Below are positions 46,074 through 54,918 of a stretch of DNA of 64,000 nucleotides, piece by piece. The notes under the pieces were generated by a model. The model saw only the letters and a program-made list of their open reading frames with translations, was not told the DNA's origin and searched no databases. The stretch's first letter is position 1; every line of letters starts with the position of its first letter. A program made the translations under genes and the position numbers. Origin of the DNA: Listeria monocytogenes ATCC 19117 (lineage in GTDB: Bacteria; Bacillota; Bacilli; Lactobacillales; Listeriaceae); the NCBI RefSeq assembly GCF_000307025.1, contig NC_018584.1:868001-932000 (forward strand), written 5' to 3'.

Positions 46074-47606
46074 TTGGAATTTTGGCGTCGTAGTGTGTTT
46101 TATGAAATTTATATGAAATCATTTCAAGACAGTAATGGCGATGGTTTAGGTGATTTTAAAGGTTTAACGAGCAGATTAGATTATCTAGTGGATTTGGGAA
46201 TTGATGGTATTTGGTTGACTCCATTTTATCCTTCACCGCAAGTGGATAATGGTTATGATGTGTCTGATTACTGCGATATTAACCCGGATTACGGCGATAT
46301 GACTGATTTTCGAGTGTTTATGAAAGCGGCAGATGCTCGAGGAATAAAAGTTATTATCGACTTAGTATTAAATCATTCGTCAACAGAGCATGCTTGGTTT
46401 AAGGAGTCGCGTAGTAGTAAGACGAATCCTAAACGAGATTATTATATTTGGCGAGAAAAACCAAATAATTGGGAATCGTTTTTTGGTGGTTCTGCTTGGG
46501 AAATGGATGAACTTACTGGCGAGTATTACTATCATAGTTTTGCAAAAGAACAGGCTGACTTAAACTGGGCGAATGAAGCTGTTCGCGCAGAAATGGAGCA
46601 AGTTTTAGCGTTTTGGTTGAATGAGGGAGTGGCGGGATTCAGGTTAGATGTTATCAATAATTTAACGCTCGTACTTGAATTTCCGGATAATCCAGTCACA
46701 TCTGGTGAAATGGAGCATGTGTATGACCGTAATCAGAGTGGCTTAGAACAAGCGTTAGAGGATATCGCTTCCTTTTGTCGAAAAGAGCGCGACGTGTTTT
46801 TAGTAGGCGAAATTAGCTCGGACCAATTAGCTGAAATTGCTAGATATAGCTCGAAAAAAATGCTAGATGTCACATTTAATTTTAATTTTGGCAGTGTTGA
46901 TCAGCTAGATGCAAAATCTGTATTTACGACATTGAATGAGATGGAAACGGCATTAAATGAAGGGCAGTGGCCGACGCTTTTCTTTGGAAGTCATGATATG
47001 AGCAGGTTCAGAAGTCGCCTCGCATCTGGAGACATAGTAAAGACCCAGTTGCTCGCATTTTTAATGTTAACTGCGAAAGGCGTGCCGTTTATATACTACG
47101 GAGAAGAGGTGGGTATGCCTGATTTAACGTTTTCTTCCGTAAAAGAGATGCGCGATATTCAAGGGACAGCCGCGTACTATCAAGCTTTACAAACTGGTTC
47201 AGATGAAAAACAAGCACTCGAAATCGCTATTGAAAAAACGCGTGACAAAGCACGTGGGCCGATGATTTTCCCAGATGGAAAGCCATTTACTCTAGGTGAA
47301 CCATGGATTAAAATGGCGACTTTGCCGGAAAAAGAAGCACGAACGATGTGGCGATTTTATCAAGGATTACTCGCATTTCGTAAAGAAAATGATTTTAAAG
47401 AGATGGAATATACTTTTTTGAAGTTGGATGGAGAAGTACTCAGTTATCAGCGAGGTGAATTTATCTTTTTACTTCATTTTGGTGAGGAAGAGGTAACTTA
47501 TCCGCTTCAGGGGAACTATCAGCTTGTTTTTGGAGAAGCAGTGATGGTAGGAAATGGCATTAGAATGGGCGCGCATACTGGAATTGCGCTTAGAGTGGAG
47601 GAATAG
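46074..47606 (+). CDS. GH13 alpha-glucosidase-family hydrolase
   Basis: A 510-residue intracellular glycosidase of the alpha-amylase family. Conserved regions: IDGIWLTPFYPSP and NGYDVSDY; region I DLVLNHSS; region II GFRLDVINN (nucleophile Asp near 191); region III FLVGEIS (acid Glu near 246); region IV FFGSHDMSR (Asp near 307). It is close to oligo-1,6-glucosidases, but in this operon its substrate is uncertain and could be a glucosyl-mannoside. It starts at TTG after AAAGGAG and lies 15 bases downstream of the permease. Confidence 0.88.
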   Translation: MEFWRRSVFYEIYMKSFQDSNGDGLGDFKGLTSRLDYLVDLGIDGIWLTPFYPSPQVDNGYDVSDYCDINPDYGDMTDFRVFMKAADARGIKVIIDLVLNHSSTEHAWFKESRSSKTNPKRDYYIWREKPNNWESFFGGSAWEMDELTGEYYYHSFAKEQADLNWANEAVRAEMEQVLAFWLNEGVAGFRLDVINNLTLVLEFPDNPVTSGEMEHVYDRNQSGLEQALEDIASFCRKERDVFLVGEISSDQLAEIARYSSKKMLDVTFNFNFGSVDQLDAKSVFTTLNEMETALNEGQWPTLFFGSHDMSRFRSRLASGDIVKTQLLAFLMLTAKGVPFIYYGEEVGMPDLTFSSVKEMRDIQGTAAYYQALQTGSDEKQALEIAIEKTRDKARGPMIFPDGKPFTLGEPWIKMATLPEKEARTMWRFYQGLLAFRKENDFKEMEYTFLKLDGEVLSYQRGEFIFLLHFGEEEVTYPLQGNYQLVFGEAVMVGNGIRMGAHTGIALRVEE

Positions 47607-47607
47607 A

Positions 47608-48522
47608 ATGAATACAATCGATAATTTGTTGCAAGTTTACCGGGAAAATAGTGCTGCGTTTGGGACACGTATCACGTTAAATGGTGCTGGCGACAAAGAT
47701 GTATACAATATTACGGCACCATTTCATTGGCTTGGGAAAGAATATATTGCAGGTCGAGTGGAGTCGCGTGATAGCGAGTTTTCGGAAGTACGCTTTTTTG
47801 AAAAAATAGAGACGGACAAATATCAATTGGTTGAAAATACGACTGTTTTAGCGCTACAAGATCCATTTGTTACATTTGTTCAGGGTGAGCTGATTATTGG
47901 CGGGGTAGAAGTTTTTCCGAAAGAAACGGACCCGACTATGTTAGATTGGCGTACTAATTTATATCGGGCAACCTCGCTTACTGATTTTGAACAAATTCTT
48001 GCCGGGCCAATTGGTATGAAAGATTTACGTATCAAAGAATTGGCTGATGGACGTATTTTAGTATTAACAAGACCTCAAGGCGAAAAGGGCGGTCGCGGGA
48101 AAATCGGCGCAATCGTCATTGACTCACTGGCAGAATTAACAATAGAGAAAATAGAAGCTGCACCACTTTTGAAACGGAATTTTTCAGGAGAGGAATGGGG
48201 TGGCGGAAATGAGCTTCATTTGTTAGAAGATGAGAGAATTGGCGTGCTTGGTCATATTGCTTGTTTTGATGAAGCGGGCAATCGTCATTATTACGCATGT
48301 TCTTTTCGATTGAATGAAGATTTTTCGCAAATTGAGCAAGAAAAAATAATTGCCGAACGTGCTAATTTTGCCCCTAGTGAGCCGAAAAGACCTGATTTAG
48401 CGGATGTTGTATTTAGCGGTGGGTTAATCAGAAATTCGGACGGTACTGCGACACTTTATGCAGGGATTGGCGATTCTGATGCACAAAAATTAGCAATTCC
48501 TGATCCATTTAAAAATAACTAA
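47608..48522 (+). CDS. DUF1861 protein, probable five-bladed beta-propeller
   Basis: A 304-residue protein I assign to DUF1861 from motifs such as YNITAPFHWLGKEYIAGRVESRDSEFSEVRFF and GEEWGGGNELHLL. It has a repeating pattern of short beta strands with D/E-P-F or W-R-T-N turns, like GH43/GH130 propellers. ATG 47608 follows TGGAGG at 7-8 bases; the upstream frame is not used. It is sandwiched between GH13 and GH130 genes in one operon, so it is likely to act on the same sugar, as an enzyme or an accessory. No catalytic residues can be assigned with confidence. Confidence 0.75.
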   Translation: MNTIDNLLQVYRENSAAFGTRITLNGAGDKDVYNITAPFHWLGKEYIAGRVESRDSEFSEVRFFEKIETDKYQLVENTTVLALQDPFVTFVQGELIIGGVEVFPKETDPTMLDWRTNLYRATSLTDFEQILAGPIGMKDLRIKELADGRILVLTRPQGEKGGRGKIGAIVIDSLAELTIEKIEAAPLLKRNFSGEEWGGGNELHLLEDERIGVLGHIACFDEAGNRHYYACSFRLNEDFSQIEQEKIIAERANFAPSEPKRPDLADVVFSGGLIRNSDGTATLYAGIGDSDAQKLAIPDPFKNN

Positions 48523-48543
48523 TAGTAGGAGTTTTGAGTAGAA

Positions 48544-49611
48544 ATGAACATTTATCGTTATGAAGAAAACCCATTAATTACACCTTTGGACGTAAAACCA
48601 ATCCATGAAGGTTTTGAAGTGATTGGCGCTTTTAACGCTGGTGTTGCCGAATATAACGGCGAAGTGCTTTTACTTCTTCGTGTGGCAGAAAAACCAGTCA
48701 GTGAGGATCCAGAAGTAGTCCTTGCGCCAGTTTATAATGCGAAAAGTAAAGAATTAGAATTACAACAATTCCGATTAGATGATGAAAATTATGATTTTGA
48801 AGATCCGCGAATGATTCGCAGTAAAGCAAAACTAGAAGGATTTTCTTATTTAACTTCTCTTTCATATATTCGAATTGCTCGTAGTAAAGATGGTCATCAG
48901 TTTACCTTAGATGAAAAACCGTTTTTATATCCGTTTAATGAGTATCAGACATTTGGGATTGAAGATGCTCGTGTGACGCAAATCGGGGATACATATCACG
49001 TGAATTTTAGTGCGGTATCTGAGTTTGGCGTAGCGGATGCATTAGTGACCACAAAAGACTTTGAAAATTTGGAGTATCAAGGAAATATCTTTGCTCCTGA
49101 AAATAAAGATGTACTAATTTTCCCAGAAAAAATTAACGGAAAATATTATGCCTTACATCGTCCAAGTTTGAAAAGTATTGGTAATTTAGATATTTGGATT
49201 GCTTCTTCTCCAGATTTGCGCAGTTTTGGCGATCATCGTCATTTGCTTGGAATTCGTCCTGGTGAATATGATAGTGGCCGAGTTGGCGGCGGATGTGTGC
49301 CGATTAAAACAGAAGAAGGTTGGTTAATTTTATATCACGGAGCAACTGAAGAGAATCGTTACGTGATGGGCGCGGCGCTTCTTGATTTAAACGACCCAAC
49401 GATTGTACTGAAAAGAACGAAAACGCCTATTTTAGAGCCAGTTGCCGATTATGAGAAAAATGGCTTTTTCGGTGATGTTGTTTTCGCATGTGGGGCCATT
49501 CAAGAAGGTGATACGCTGCATATGTATTACGGCGTGGCGGATACTTCTATGGCGGGCTGTGACATGAAAATCAGCGAAATTCTACATCAGTTAGAAGTGG
49601 AAAACAAATGA
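48544..49611 (+). CDS. GH130 beta-1,2-mannobiose/oligomannan phosphorylase
   Basis: A 355-residue five-bladed propeller enzyme of GH130. The catalytic Asp lies at about residue 141 in FGIEDARVTQI, with phosphate-binding basic residues in HRPSLK and YHGATEENRY. Its N-terminus and length resemble the characterised Listeria innocua beta-1,2-mannobiose phosphorylase Lin0857, which cleaves mannobiose with phosphate to mannose-1-phosphate and mannose. The identification is by recognition, not alignment. Its stop overlaps the mutase start by 4 bases, fitting direct channelling of mannose-1-phosphate. Confidence 0.88.
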   Translation: MNIYRYEENPLITPLDVKPIHEGFEVIGAFNAGVAEYNGEVLLLLRVAEKPVSEDPEVVLAPVYNAKSKELELQQFRLDDENYDFEDPRMIRSKAKLEGFSYLTSLSYIRIARSKDGHQFTLDEKPFLYPFNEYQTFGIEDARVTQIGDTYHVNFSAVSEFGVADALVTTKDFENLEYQGNIFAPENKDVLIFPEKINGKYYALHRPSLKSIGNLDIWIASSPDLRSFGDHRHLLGIRPGEYDSGRVGGGCVPIKTEEGWLILYHGATEENRYVMGAALLDLNDPTIVLKRTKTPILEPVADYEKNGFFGDVVFACGAIQEGDTLHMYYGVADTSMAGCDMKISEILHQLEVENK

Positions 49612-51281
49612 CTTGGCAACAACATTTGAACGCTTGGAAAAATGCCGATTTATCAGATGAGTGGCGCCGTGAATTACAACAAGTGGAACAGGAGCAGAAA
49701 CGATTTGATGGTTATTTAACCTTTGGGACTGGCGGGATGCGCGGTAAAATGGGCGTTGGAACGAAGCGCATCAATCTTTTTACCATTAGACGAGTAGCGA
49801 AAGGTTTGGGAGATTATGTTGTCGCGAATGGAGGAGCCGAAATGGGTGTTGCGATTGCGTATGACTCGAGACATCATTCGGGTGCTTTTGCGCAGGAAAC
49901 GGCAAAGGTCCTGGCGGCGCAGGGAGTCAAAGTTTATTTATCCGATACGATTCGCCCAACACCAGCGCTATCTTTTTGCGTTCGAGAAAAGGGGGCATTT
50001 GCGGGCGTTGTGATTACAGCAAGCCACAATCCTTCTATCTATAATGGTTTCAAAGTATATGATAAAAATGGCTGTCAAATCACATTGGGTGTAGCGCAGG
50101 AAATTGCTGGCTATTTAGAAAACATAACGGATATCTTTACCATACCAGTGCGCGAATTACCCAATCCACTCGTTATGACGCTAGGAAAAGAAATGGACGA
50201 TGCTTATTTAAAAGCTTTAACAGCAGTCGTTTCTCGCCCTGATTTGCTTGCTGACTACGGTAATGAACTACAGATTTGCTACACACCGCTTCATGGAGCT
50301 GGAAAAGAACTTGTTATGCGTGGGCTTTTGGAAAATGGATTTTCGGAAACGACCATGATTGCTGAGCAAAGTGAGCCTGACGGGGATTTTCCGACAGTGG
50401 TTTCGCCTAATCCAGAAGAAGAAAACAGTTTTGAACTAGCCAAAAAGCAGGCGAAAGAAATACAAGCCGATATTATTTTGGCGACAGATCCGGATGCTGA
50501 TAGGCTGGGGGTAGCTGTTTTAAACAAGCAAGCTACGTATCAAATTTTAACAGGGAATCAGCTAGGCGCATTGCTTTTACAGTATATTTTAGAAGCCAAA
50601 ACGTCGGTAACTCAGGCGGATACGATGATTAATACAATTGTTACTGGGGACTTAGGTGGAAGAATCGCGCATGACTTTGGAATTAATCATATCCAGACGC
50701 TCACGGGTTTCAAATTTATCGGTGAAAAAATAGCCGAAATGGAAGGCACGGAAAAAAACTTTCTTTTTGGATACGAGGAAAGTTACGGTTATTTAATCGC
50801 GCCATTTGTTCGGGACAAGGACGCCGTTCAGGCAGCATTACTTACAGCAGAAATGGCCCTTTTCTATAAAAAAGAAGGAACAACACTTCTTCAAAAACTA
50901 ACAAATTTATATGAAAAGTTCGGCTATCATAAAGAACACTTGCACACGATTACGCTAGATGATAGCGATGGAACAACTAAAATGAATCAAGTGATAGACG
51001 ATTTGCGCAAAGAGCCAACTTGTATTCCCGGCATAACGGTTTTAGAAGACTTTCTAACGAGTAAGCGAACCAATCTTTCAACGATGGAAATGACAAACAT
51101 AGAGCTACCAAAAGAAAATGTTTTAAAATTTTACTTAAACGATAACGCCTGGTTTGCAATACGTCCTTCTGGAACGGAACCGAAATGCAAAATCTATTTC
51201 CAAACAATCGGTCAAACAGAAGAAATAGCGACAAAAGCTATAGATGAGTTGAAAAAATGCGTTTTAGCCAAATGGGATTAA
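49608..51281 (+). CDS. Phosphomannomutase/phosphoglucomutase
   Basis: A 557-residue alpha-D-phosphohexomutase with four domains: catalytic phosphoserine loop TASHNPSIYNGFK (Ser near 139), metal loop DPDADRLGV, sugar-binding GYEESYGY and phosphate-binding RPSGTEPKCKIY near the C-terminus. It converts hexose-1-phosphates to hexose-6-phosphates. Directly coupled to the GH130 gene, it most likely makes mannose-6-phosphate for glycolysis. Last gene of the operon. Confidence 0.93.
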   Translation: MTWQQHLNAWKNADLSDEWRRELQQVEQEQKRFDGYLTFGTGGMRGKMGVGTKRINLFTIRRVAKGLGDYVVANGGAEMGVAIAYDSRHHSGAFAQETAKVLAAQGVKVYLSDTIRPTPALSFCVREKGAFAGVVITASHNPSIYNGFKVYDKNGCQITLGVAQEIAGYLENITDIFTIPVRELPNPLVMTLGKEMDDAYLKALTAVVSRPDLLADYGNELQICYTPLHGAGKELVMRGLLENGFSETTMIAEQSEPDGDFPTVVSPNPEEENSFELAKKQAKEIQADIILATDPDADRLGVAVLNKQATYQILTGNQLGALLLQYILEAKTSVTQADTMINTIVTGDLGGRIAHDFGINHIQTLTGFKFIGEKIAEMEGTEKNFLFGYEESYGYLIAPFVRDKDAVQAALLTAEMALFYKKEGTTLLQKLTNLYEKFGYHKEHLHTITLDDSDGTTKMNQVIDDLRKEPTCIPGITVLEDFLTSKRTNLSTMEMTNIELPKENVLKFYLNDNAWFAIRPSGTEPKCKIYFQTIGQTEEIATKAIDELKKCVLAKWD

Positions 51282-51283
51282 TA

Positions 51284-51326
51284 AAAAGCTGGAAATTGTT
51301 TTCGGACGATTTTCAGCTTTTTTTAA
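51284..51326 (+). terminator. Terminator of the mannoside operon
   Basis: AAAAAGCTG(GAAA) / (TTTT)CAGCTTTTT stem and T run. Confidence 0.8.
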
Positions 51327-51429
51327 AAGATTTATCTATAAAAATCGCTGAAAAACCCGGATAAGCGTACATTTAAAAAGAATTAAGTTTTTTTATTCGA
51401 TAATAGCAAGGAAAGATAAGCTTTTGACG

Positions 51430-51458
51430 TTGAAAAGAAATAGTTAGTGTGTTATGAT
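51430..51458 (+). promoter_or_regulatory. Promoter of cshA
   Basis: TTGAAA-17-TATGAT, about 280 bases upstream of the cshA start. Confidence 0.6.
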
Positions 51459-51464
51459 GATAGA

Positions 51465-51736
51465 TGGAAGTTTATTAGGTTTATATTTAGCCTAGTGATT
51501 AATGAGGGCTTTTTTATTTGATGCGTTAGAACTGCTATAATGGCAGAGAAATTTTCTGATGCCGTGAATCATTTTGCTTGGTGCGCCCAGGCTTTTCTAT
51601 TGCAGAAAAATGAAAATGAAAGATAGCAGTTTTCATAAAAACAACTGCAAATGAACAGACAAACAATCGTAATAAGCGTATTGTGATGAATTATAAAAGT
51701 AGCTCTCCTACCAAACTTTAAACAGGTAAAGGAGAA
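51465..51736 (+). promoter_or_regulatory. Long 5' leader of cshA
   Basis: About 270 untranslated bases follow the promoter. A small hairpin AGCCT...AGGGCT with six T lies near 51490-51518, and further short inverted repeats (for example around GCAGTTTTCAT...AACTGC, 51626-51650) could refold. Long leaders are typical of cold-inducible DEAD-box helicase mRNAs. No ORF or known riboswitch was recognised. Confidence 0.45.
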
Positions 51737-53296
51737 ATGACATTGACAAAATTTTCGGAGTTCGGACTGGACGAAAAAATTGTAAAATCAGTAAATCGGA
51801 TGGGGTTTGAAGAAGCAACACCAATCCAAGAAAAGACAATTCCACTAGGACTAGCAGGTAAAGACTTAATCGGGCAAGCACAAACAGGTACTGGTAAAAC
51901 AGCCGCTTTTGGTCTTCCAATGATTCACAAAATTGACCAAAAGAGTAACAACGTACAAGCTTTAATTATTGCTCCAACACGTGAACTTGCAATCCAAGTT
52001 TCTGAAGAGCTTTATAAACTTAGCTATGACAAACATGTACGTGTGCTAGCGGTTTACGGTGGTAGCGATATCAGCCGTCAAATCCGTTCACTTAAGAAAA
52101 ACCCACAAATCGTAGTTGGTACGCCAGGACGTATTTTGGATCATATTAACCGTCGCACACTGAAACTAGACCACGTGGAAACACTTGTACTAGATGAAGC
52201 AGACGAAATGCTAAACATGGGCTTCATTGATGATATCGAAACTATTCTAAAAGAAGTACCAGCAGAACGTCAAACTTTACTATTTTCTGCAACAATGCCT
52301 GATCCAATTCGCCGTATCGGTGAACGTTTCATGCATAGCCCAGAACTTATTCGCATTAAAGCGAAAGAAATGACTGCACTATTAATTGAACAATTCTTCG
52401 TAAAAGTGCATGAAAAAGAAAAATTTGACGTATTATCTCGTTTATTAGACGTTCAAGCACCGGAACTAGCTATTGTTTTCGGTCGTACGAAACGTCGTGT
52501 AGACGAACTATCTCGCGCGCTTGATATGCGTGGTTACGTGGCTGAAGGTATCCACGGTGACTTGACGCAAGCAAAACGTATGAGTGTACTACGCAAATTT
52601 AAAGAAGGAAAAATTGATGTTCTAGTTGCAACAGACGTAGCAGCTCGTGGACTTGATATTTCCGGCGTAACACATGTATATAACTATGATATTCCACAAG
52701 ATCCAGAAAGCTATGTTCACCGTATCGGTCGTACTGGTCGTGCTGGTAAAGAAGGTATGGCGATTACTTTCGTACAACCTCGTGAAATGGGTTATTTACG
52801 TATTGTGGAAGAAACTACGAAAAAACGTATGCAACCACTTCAAGCTCCTACTTGGGACGAAGCATTTGCAGGCCAATTACGCGTAGCAACTGAAAAAATT
52901 CAAGAAGCAATCACAGAAGAAAACTTAGCTGACTACAAAACGTTTGCTAACGAACTTCTTGAAAAATACGATGCAACTGACATCGCAGCAGCAATGCTTA
53001 AAATGTTAGCGAAAGAGCCAGACAAAACTCCTGTCCATATTACTGAAGAGCGTCCATTACCATCCCGTGGTGGCGGTGGCTACAAAGGTAAAAATGGTAA
53101 AGGCGGCAAAGGTGGCGGCTATCGCGGCGGAAGCGGCAAAGGCGGAAGCTACCGCGATCGTAACAACAGCGGCAAAGGTCGTCGTAGCGGCGGCGGAAGC
53201 GGTTCTGGCGGTGGTGGCAATCGTGATCGTCGTAGTGGCGGCGGAGAACAACGCAGCGGCGGCAACAAAGGCAACTACTCACAAAAATCTAAATAA
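51737..53296 (+). CDS. cshA: DEAD-box RNA helicase CshA
   Basis: A 519-residue helicase that unwinds RNA duplexes in decay, ribosome assembly and cold growth. Motifs in order: Q motif [13 protein letters not shown] (I), PTRELA (Ia), TPGRILDH (Ib), DEAD in VLDEADEML (II), SAT (III), [12 protein letters not shown] (V) and [11 protein letters not shown] (VI). After residue 430 comes an RNA-binding tail rich in Gly, Arg and Lys (RGGGGYKGK and many GGG/RR units) ending NYSQKSK. The AAAGGAG is only 2 bases from ATG 51737 but 8 bases from TTG 51743, so the true start may be the TTG, two codons later. Confidence 0.95.
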   Translation: MTLTKFSEFGLDEKIVKSVNRMGFEEATPIQEKTIPLGLAGKDLIGQAQTGTGKTAAFGLPMIHKIDQKSNNVQALIIAPTRELAIQVSEELYKLSYDKHVRVLAVYGGSDISRQIRSLKKNPQIVVGTPGRILDHINRRTLKLDHVETLVLDEADEMLNMGFIDDIETILKEVPAERQTLLFSATMPDPIRRIGERFMHSPELIRIKAKEMTALLIEQFFVKVHEKEKFDVLSRLLDVQAPELAIVFGRTKRRVDELSRALDMRGYVAEGIHGDLTQAKRMSVLRKFKEGKIDVLVATDVAARGLDISGVTHVYNYDIPQDPESYVHRIGRTGRAGKEGMAITFVQPREMGYLRIVEETTKKRMQPLQAPTWDEAFAGQLRVATEKIQEAITEENLADYKTFANELLEKYDATDIAAAMLKMLAKEPDKTPVHITEERPLPSRGGGGYKGKNGKGGKGGGYRGGSGKGGSYRDRNNSGKGRRSGGGSGSGGGGNRDRRSGGGEQRSGGNKGNYSQKSK

Positions 53297-53325
53297 GATT
53301 ATTAGACAAATAGTTACCATATAGA

Positions 53326-53373
53326 TAGACTGTAGATAAAGAAGTTTTTAACTTTATCTACAGTCTATTTTTT
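53326..53373 (+). terminator. Terminator after cshA
   Basis: 16-bp stem TAGACTGTAGATAAAG / CTTTATCTACAGTCTA and seven T. Confidence 0.92.
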
Positions 53374-53403
53374 TATAAATACTAATGTTAAGGATACGGG
53401 AGT

Positions 53404-53592
53404 GTGGCGCTCGTCATGAAGATAAACAAAATTATCGAATATATTGTAGTAGCAATCATCGTTTTAGGTTGGACTTACTTCATTGTTATTAAAGAAATTC
53501 TCCCTAAAAATATAGGATTTATTTCATTAGTAATTTTATCAATAATTCTTTATTTTGTAGGCAAAAGGTTGAATGGGAAACATAGCAGATAA
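53404..53592 (+). CDS. Small two-helix membrane protein
   Basis: A 62-residue protein with two hydrophobic helices (IIEYIVVAIIVLGWTYFIVI and ISLVILSIILYFV) and a basic C-terminus (GKRLNGKHSR). Start options are GTG 53404 (AAGGA 9 bases upstream) and ATG 53416 (GGGAG 14 bases upstream). I do not recognise the family. It stands alone between terminators of cshA and its own. Confidence 0.7.
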   Translation: MALVMKINKIIEYIVVAIIVLGWTYFIVIKEILPKNIGFISLVILSIILYFVGKRLNGKHSR

Positions 53593-53625
53593 AAAAACGG
53601 CTATACTCTAAGTAGCCGTTTTTTA
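53592..53625 (+). terminator. Terminator after the small membrane protein gene
   Basis: AAAAAACGGCTA / TAGCCGTTTTTT with a 9-base loop. Confidence 0.88.
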
Positions 53626-53690
53626 TGTGCAATAATTCATTTACATTAACTTCCAAATATGAGAAAATAGCATGTTGGCAAAATTGCCAC

Positions 53691-53733
53691 ACGTGGTTCA
53701 TTCATACCATCCCACGTAAAAAAACTAGGAGGA
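53691..53733 (+). ncRNA. queT leader: preQ1-I riboswitch
   Basis: P1 stem CGTGG / CCACG with TTC after the 5' arm, a C-rich loop (ATACCATC) and the A-rich tail TAAAAAAACTAGGAGG are the signature of class I preQ1 aptamers. The aptamer's 3' end contains the AGGAGG ribosome site, so binding of preQ1 should block translation. Confidence 0.85.
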
Positions 53734-53739
53734 AAAATA

Positions 53740-54228
53740 ATGAAAATGAAAATTTTGACGGTGAATGCAATTATCGCTGCACTGTATGTAGTGCTCGGTA
53801 TGATTGTTGCACCAATTGGGTTTATGGCATTACAATTTAGAATACCAGAAATCTTTAACCATCTAATCGTCTTTAATAAAAAATACTTTTGGGGTATTAT
53901 CGTAGGTGTGTTTATTACGAATTTATTTTTTTCTGGATTAGGGTGGATTGATTTAGTTTTTGGCGTAGCACAATCGGCTATCTCGCTTTTACTAATGATT
54001 GGAATTTCTAAATACGTTAAAGGAATTATTCCGCGGATGATTATTAATACGATTCTTTTCTCGCTAACGATGGCAATTATCGCTTGGGAGTTAGTAATTG
54101 TTTTTGACTTACCGTTCCTAATTACTTGGGCAACAACAGCCGCAAGTGAATTCATCGTAATGGGTGTCGGGATTCCGCTAATGTATCTATTAAATAAACG
54201 GTTGAATTTCCGTAAAATGATTGATTAA
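53740..54228 (+). CDS. queT: QueT-family queuosine precursor transporter (ECF S component)
   Basis: A 162-residue membrane protein with five or six helices. The N-terminal NAIIAALYVVLGMIVAPIGFMALQFRIPEIF is characteristic of QueT proteins, substrate-binding subunits that import preQ1/queuosine precursors with the shared ECF ATPase module. The preQ1-I riboswitch immediately upstream independently supports the assignment. AGGAGG is 7 bases before the ATG. Confidence 0.92.
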   Translation: MKMKILTVNAIIAALYVVLGMIVAPIGFMALQFRIPEIFNHLIVFNKKYFWGIIVGVFITNLFFSGLGWIDLVFGVAQSAISLLLMIGISKYVKGIIPRMIINTILFSLTMAIIAWELVIVFDLPFLITWATTAASEFIVMGVGIPLMYLLNKRLNFRKMID

Positions 54229-54232
54229 ATGA

Positions 54233-54268
54233 GAGAGTCTAAGGGAACTTAGGCTCTTTTTATTTTTG
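54233..54268 (+). terminator. Terminator after queT
   Basis: GAGAGTCTAAG / CTTAGGCTCTT stem, GGAA loop, T run. It extends into the end of the convergent TetR gene. Confidence 0.8.
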
Positions 54269-54817
54269 TAAAAAGCGAGCTGCCTCCTGTATCAATTCAA
54301 CTAATTGACCATTCGTATAGTCTTTATTCGATTGCTGAATTTCTGTCGCTAAACTTAAAATCATCCTAGCAAAATAATTAGGAATAAAGTGACTATCTGA
54401 AAAGGAAACTTCTTTTAACAAACTAATTCGAAGTATTTCTCCAGACACTACATCGACAAAAATATTTTCTGCCCGGCTCCAAAAAATCGCTTGAAATAAA
54501 AGCGGATTTTTTTGAATAGTTCGGAGGATTAAGCGTTGGATATTTTCTTTTGTTAAAATAATTTGGTCGAATTCCAAAGAGAAGTACTGCATGGTTCGCA
54601 AAATCTGGACTTCAATCACTTGAATAATCTCCTCATGATGACGATAAAAAGTGGCTCGTGATACTCGCGCTTGTTCGCATAAATCTTTTATAGATATTGA
54701 TTCAAATGTTCTACCTTCCACATAAAACCTCTCCAAAACCGTATATAGTTTGGTTTGTGTTTTTTGTGTACGTAAATCAACATTCAACGGTTGATGCACT
54801 TTTACGTAGTTATTCAT
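54260..54817 (-). CDS. TetR-family regulator (TetR_C type)
   Basis: A 185-residue regulator. HTH: FESISIKDLCEQARVSRATFYRHHEEI near residues 35-60; the remainder is helical and matches the C-terminal pattern seen in small listerial TetR proteins. ATG 54817 follows AAAGGAG at 7 bases; the longer frame to 54841 is not needed. It is divergent from the amidohydrolase/DUF2316 pair and is the likely local repressor. Confidence 0.85.
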   Translation of the reverse strand: MNNYVKVHQPLNVDLRTQKTQTKLYTVLERFYVEGRTFESISIKDLCEQARVSRATFYRHHEEIIQVIEVQILRTMQYFSLEFDQIILTKENIQRLILRTIQKNPLLFQAIFWSRAENIFVDVVSGEILRISLLKEVSFSDSHFIPNYFARMILSLATEIQQSNKDYTNGQLVELIQEAARFLQK

Positions 54818-54834
54818 AAAACTCTCCTTTTTAT

Positions 54835-54859
54835 GATACATAATTGTTATTAGTGTATC
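54835..54859. promoter_or_regulatory. Candidate TetR operator
   Basis: Inverted repeat GATACA-13-TGTATC in the divergent gap between the regulator and the amidohydrolase gene. Confidence 0.45.
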
Positions 54860-54918
54860 GAAATGTGGCTATTTTAGCAACTTAAAAAGGGGTATTGTTT
54901 ACTTAAGGAGGAATGAAC

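Noticed and set aside
53040-53324. Ala-, Cys- or Val-rich frames over the end of cshA
   Set aside because: These are the other frames of the GGN-rich RNA-binding tail; no ribosome site or family match.
54890-54895. GGGTAT as a sigma-B -10 for the amidohydrolase gene
   Set aside because: No acceptable -35 at 12-15 bases, and the start would fall on the ribosome site.
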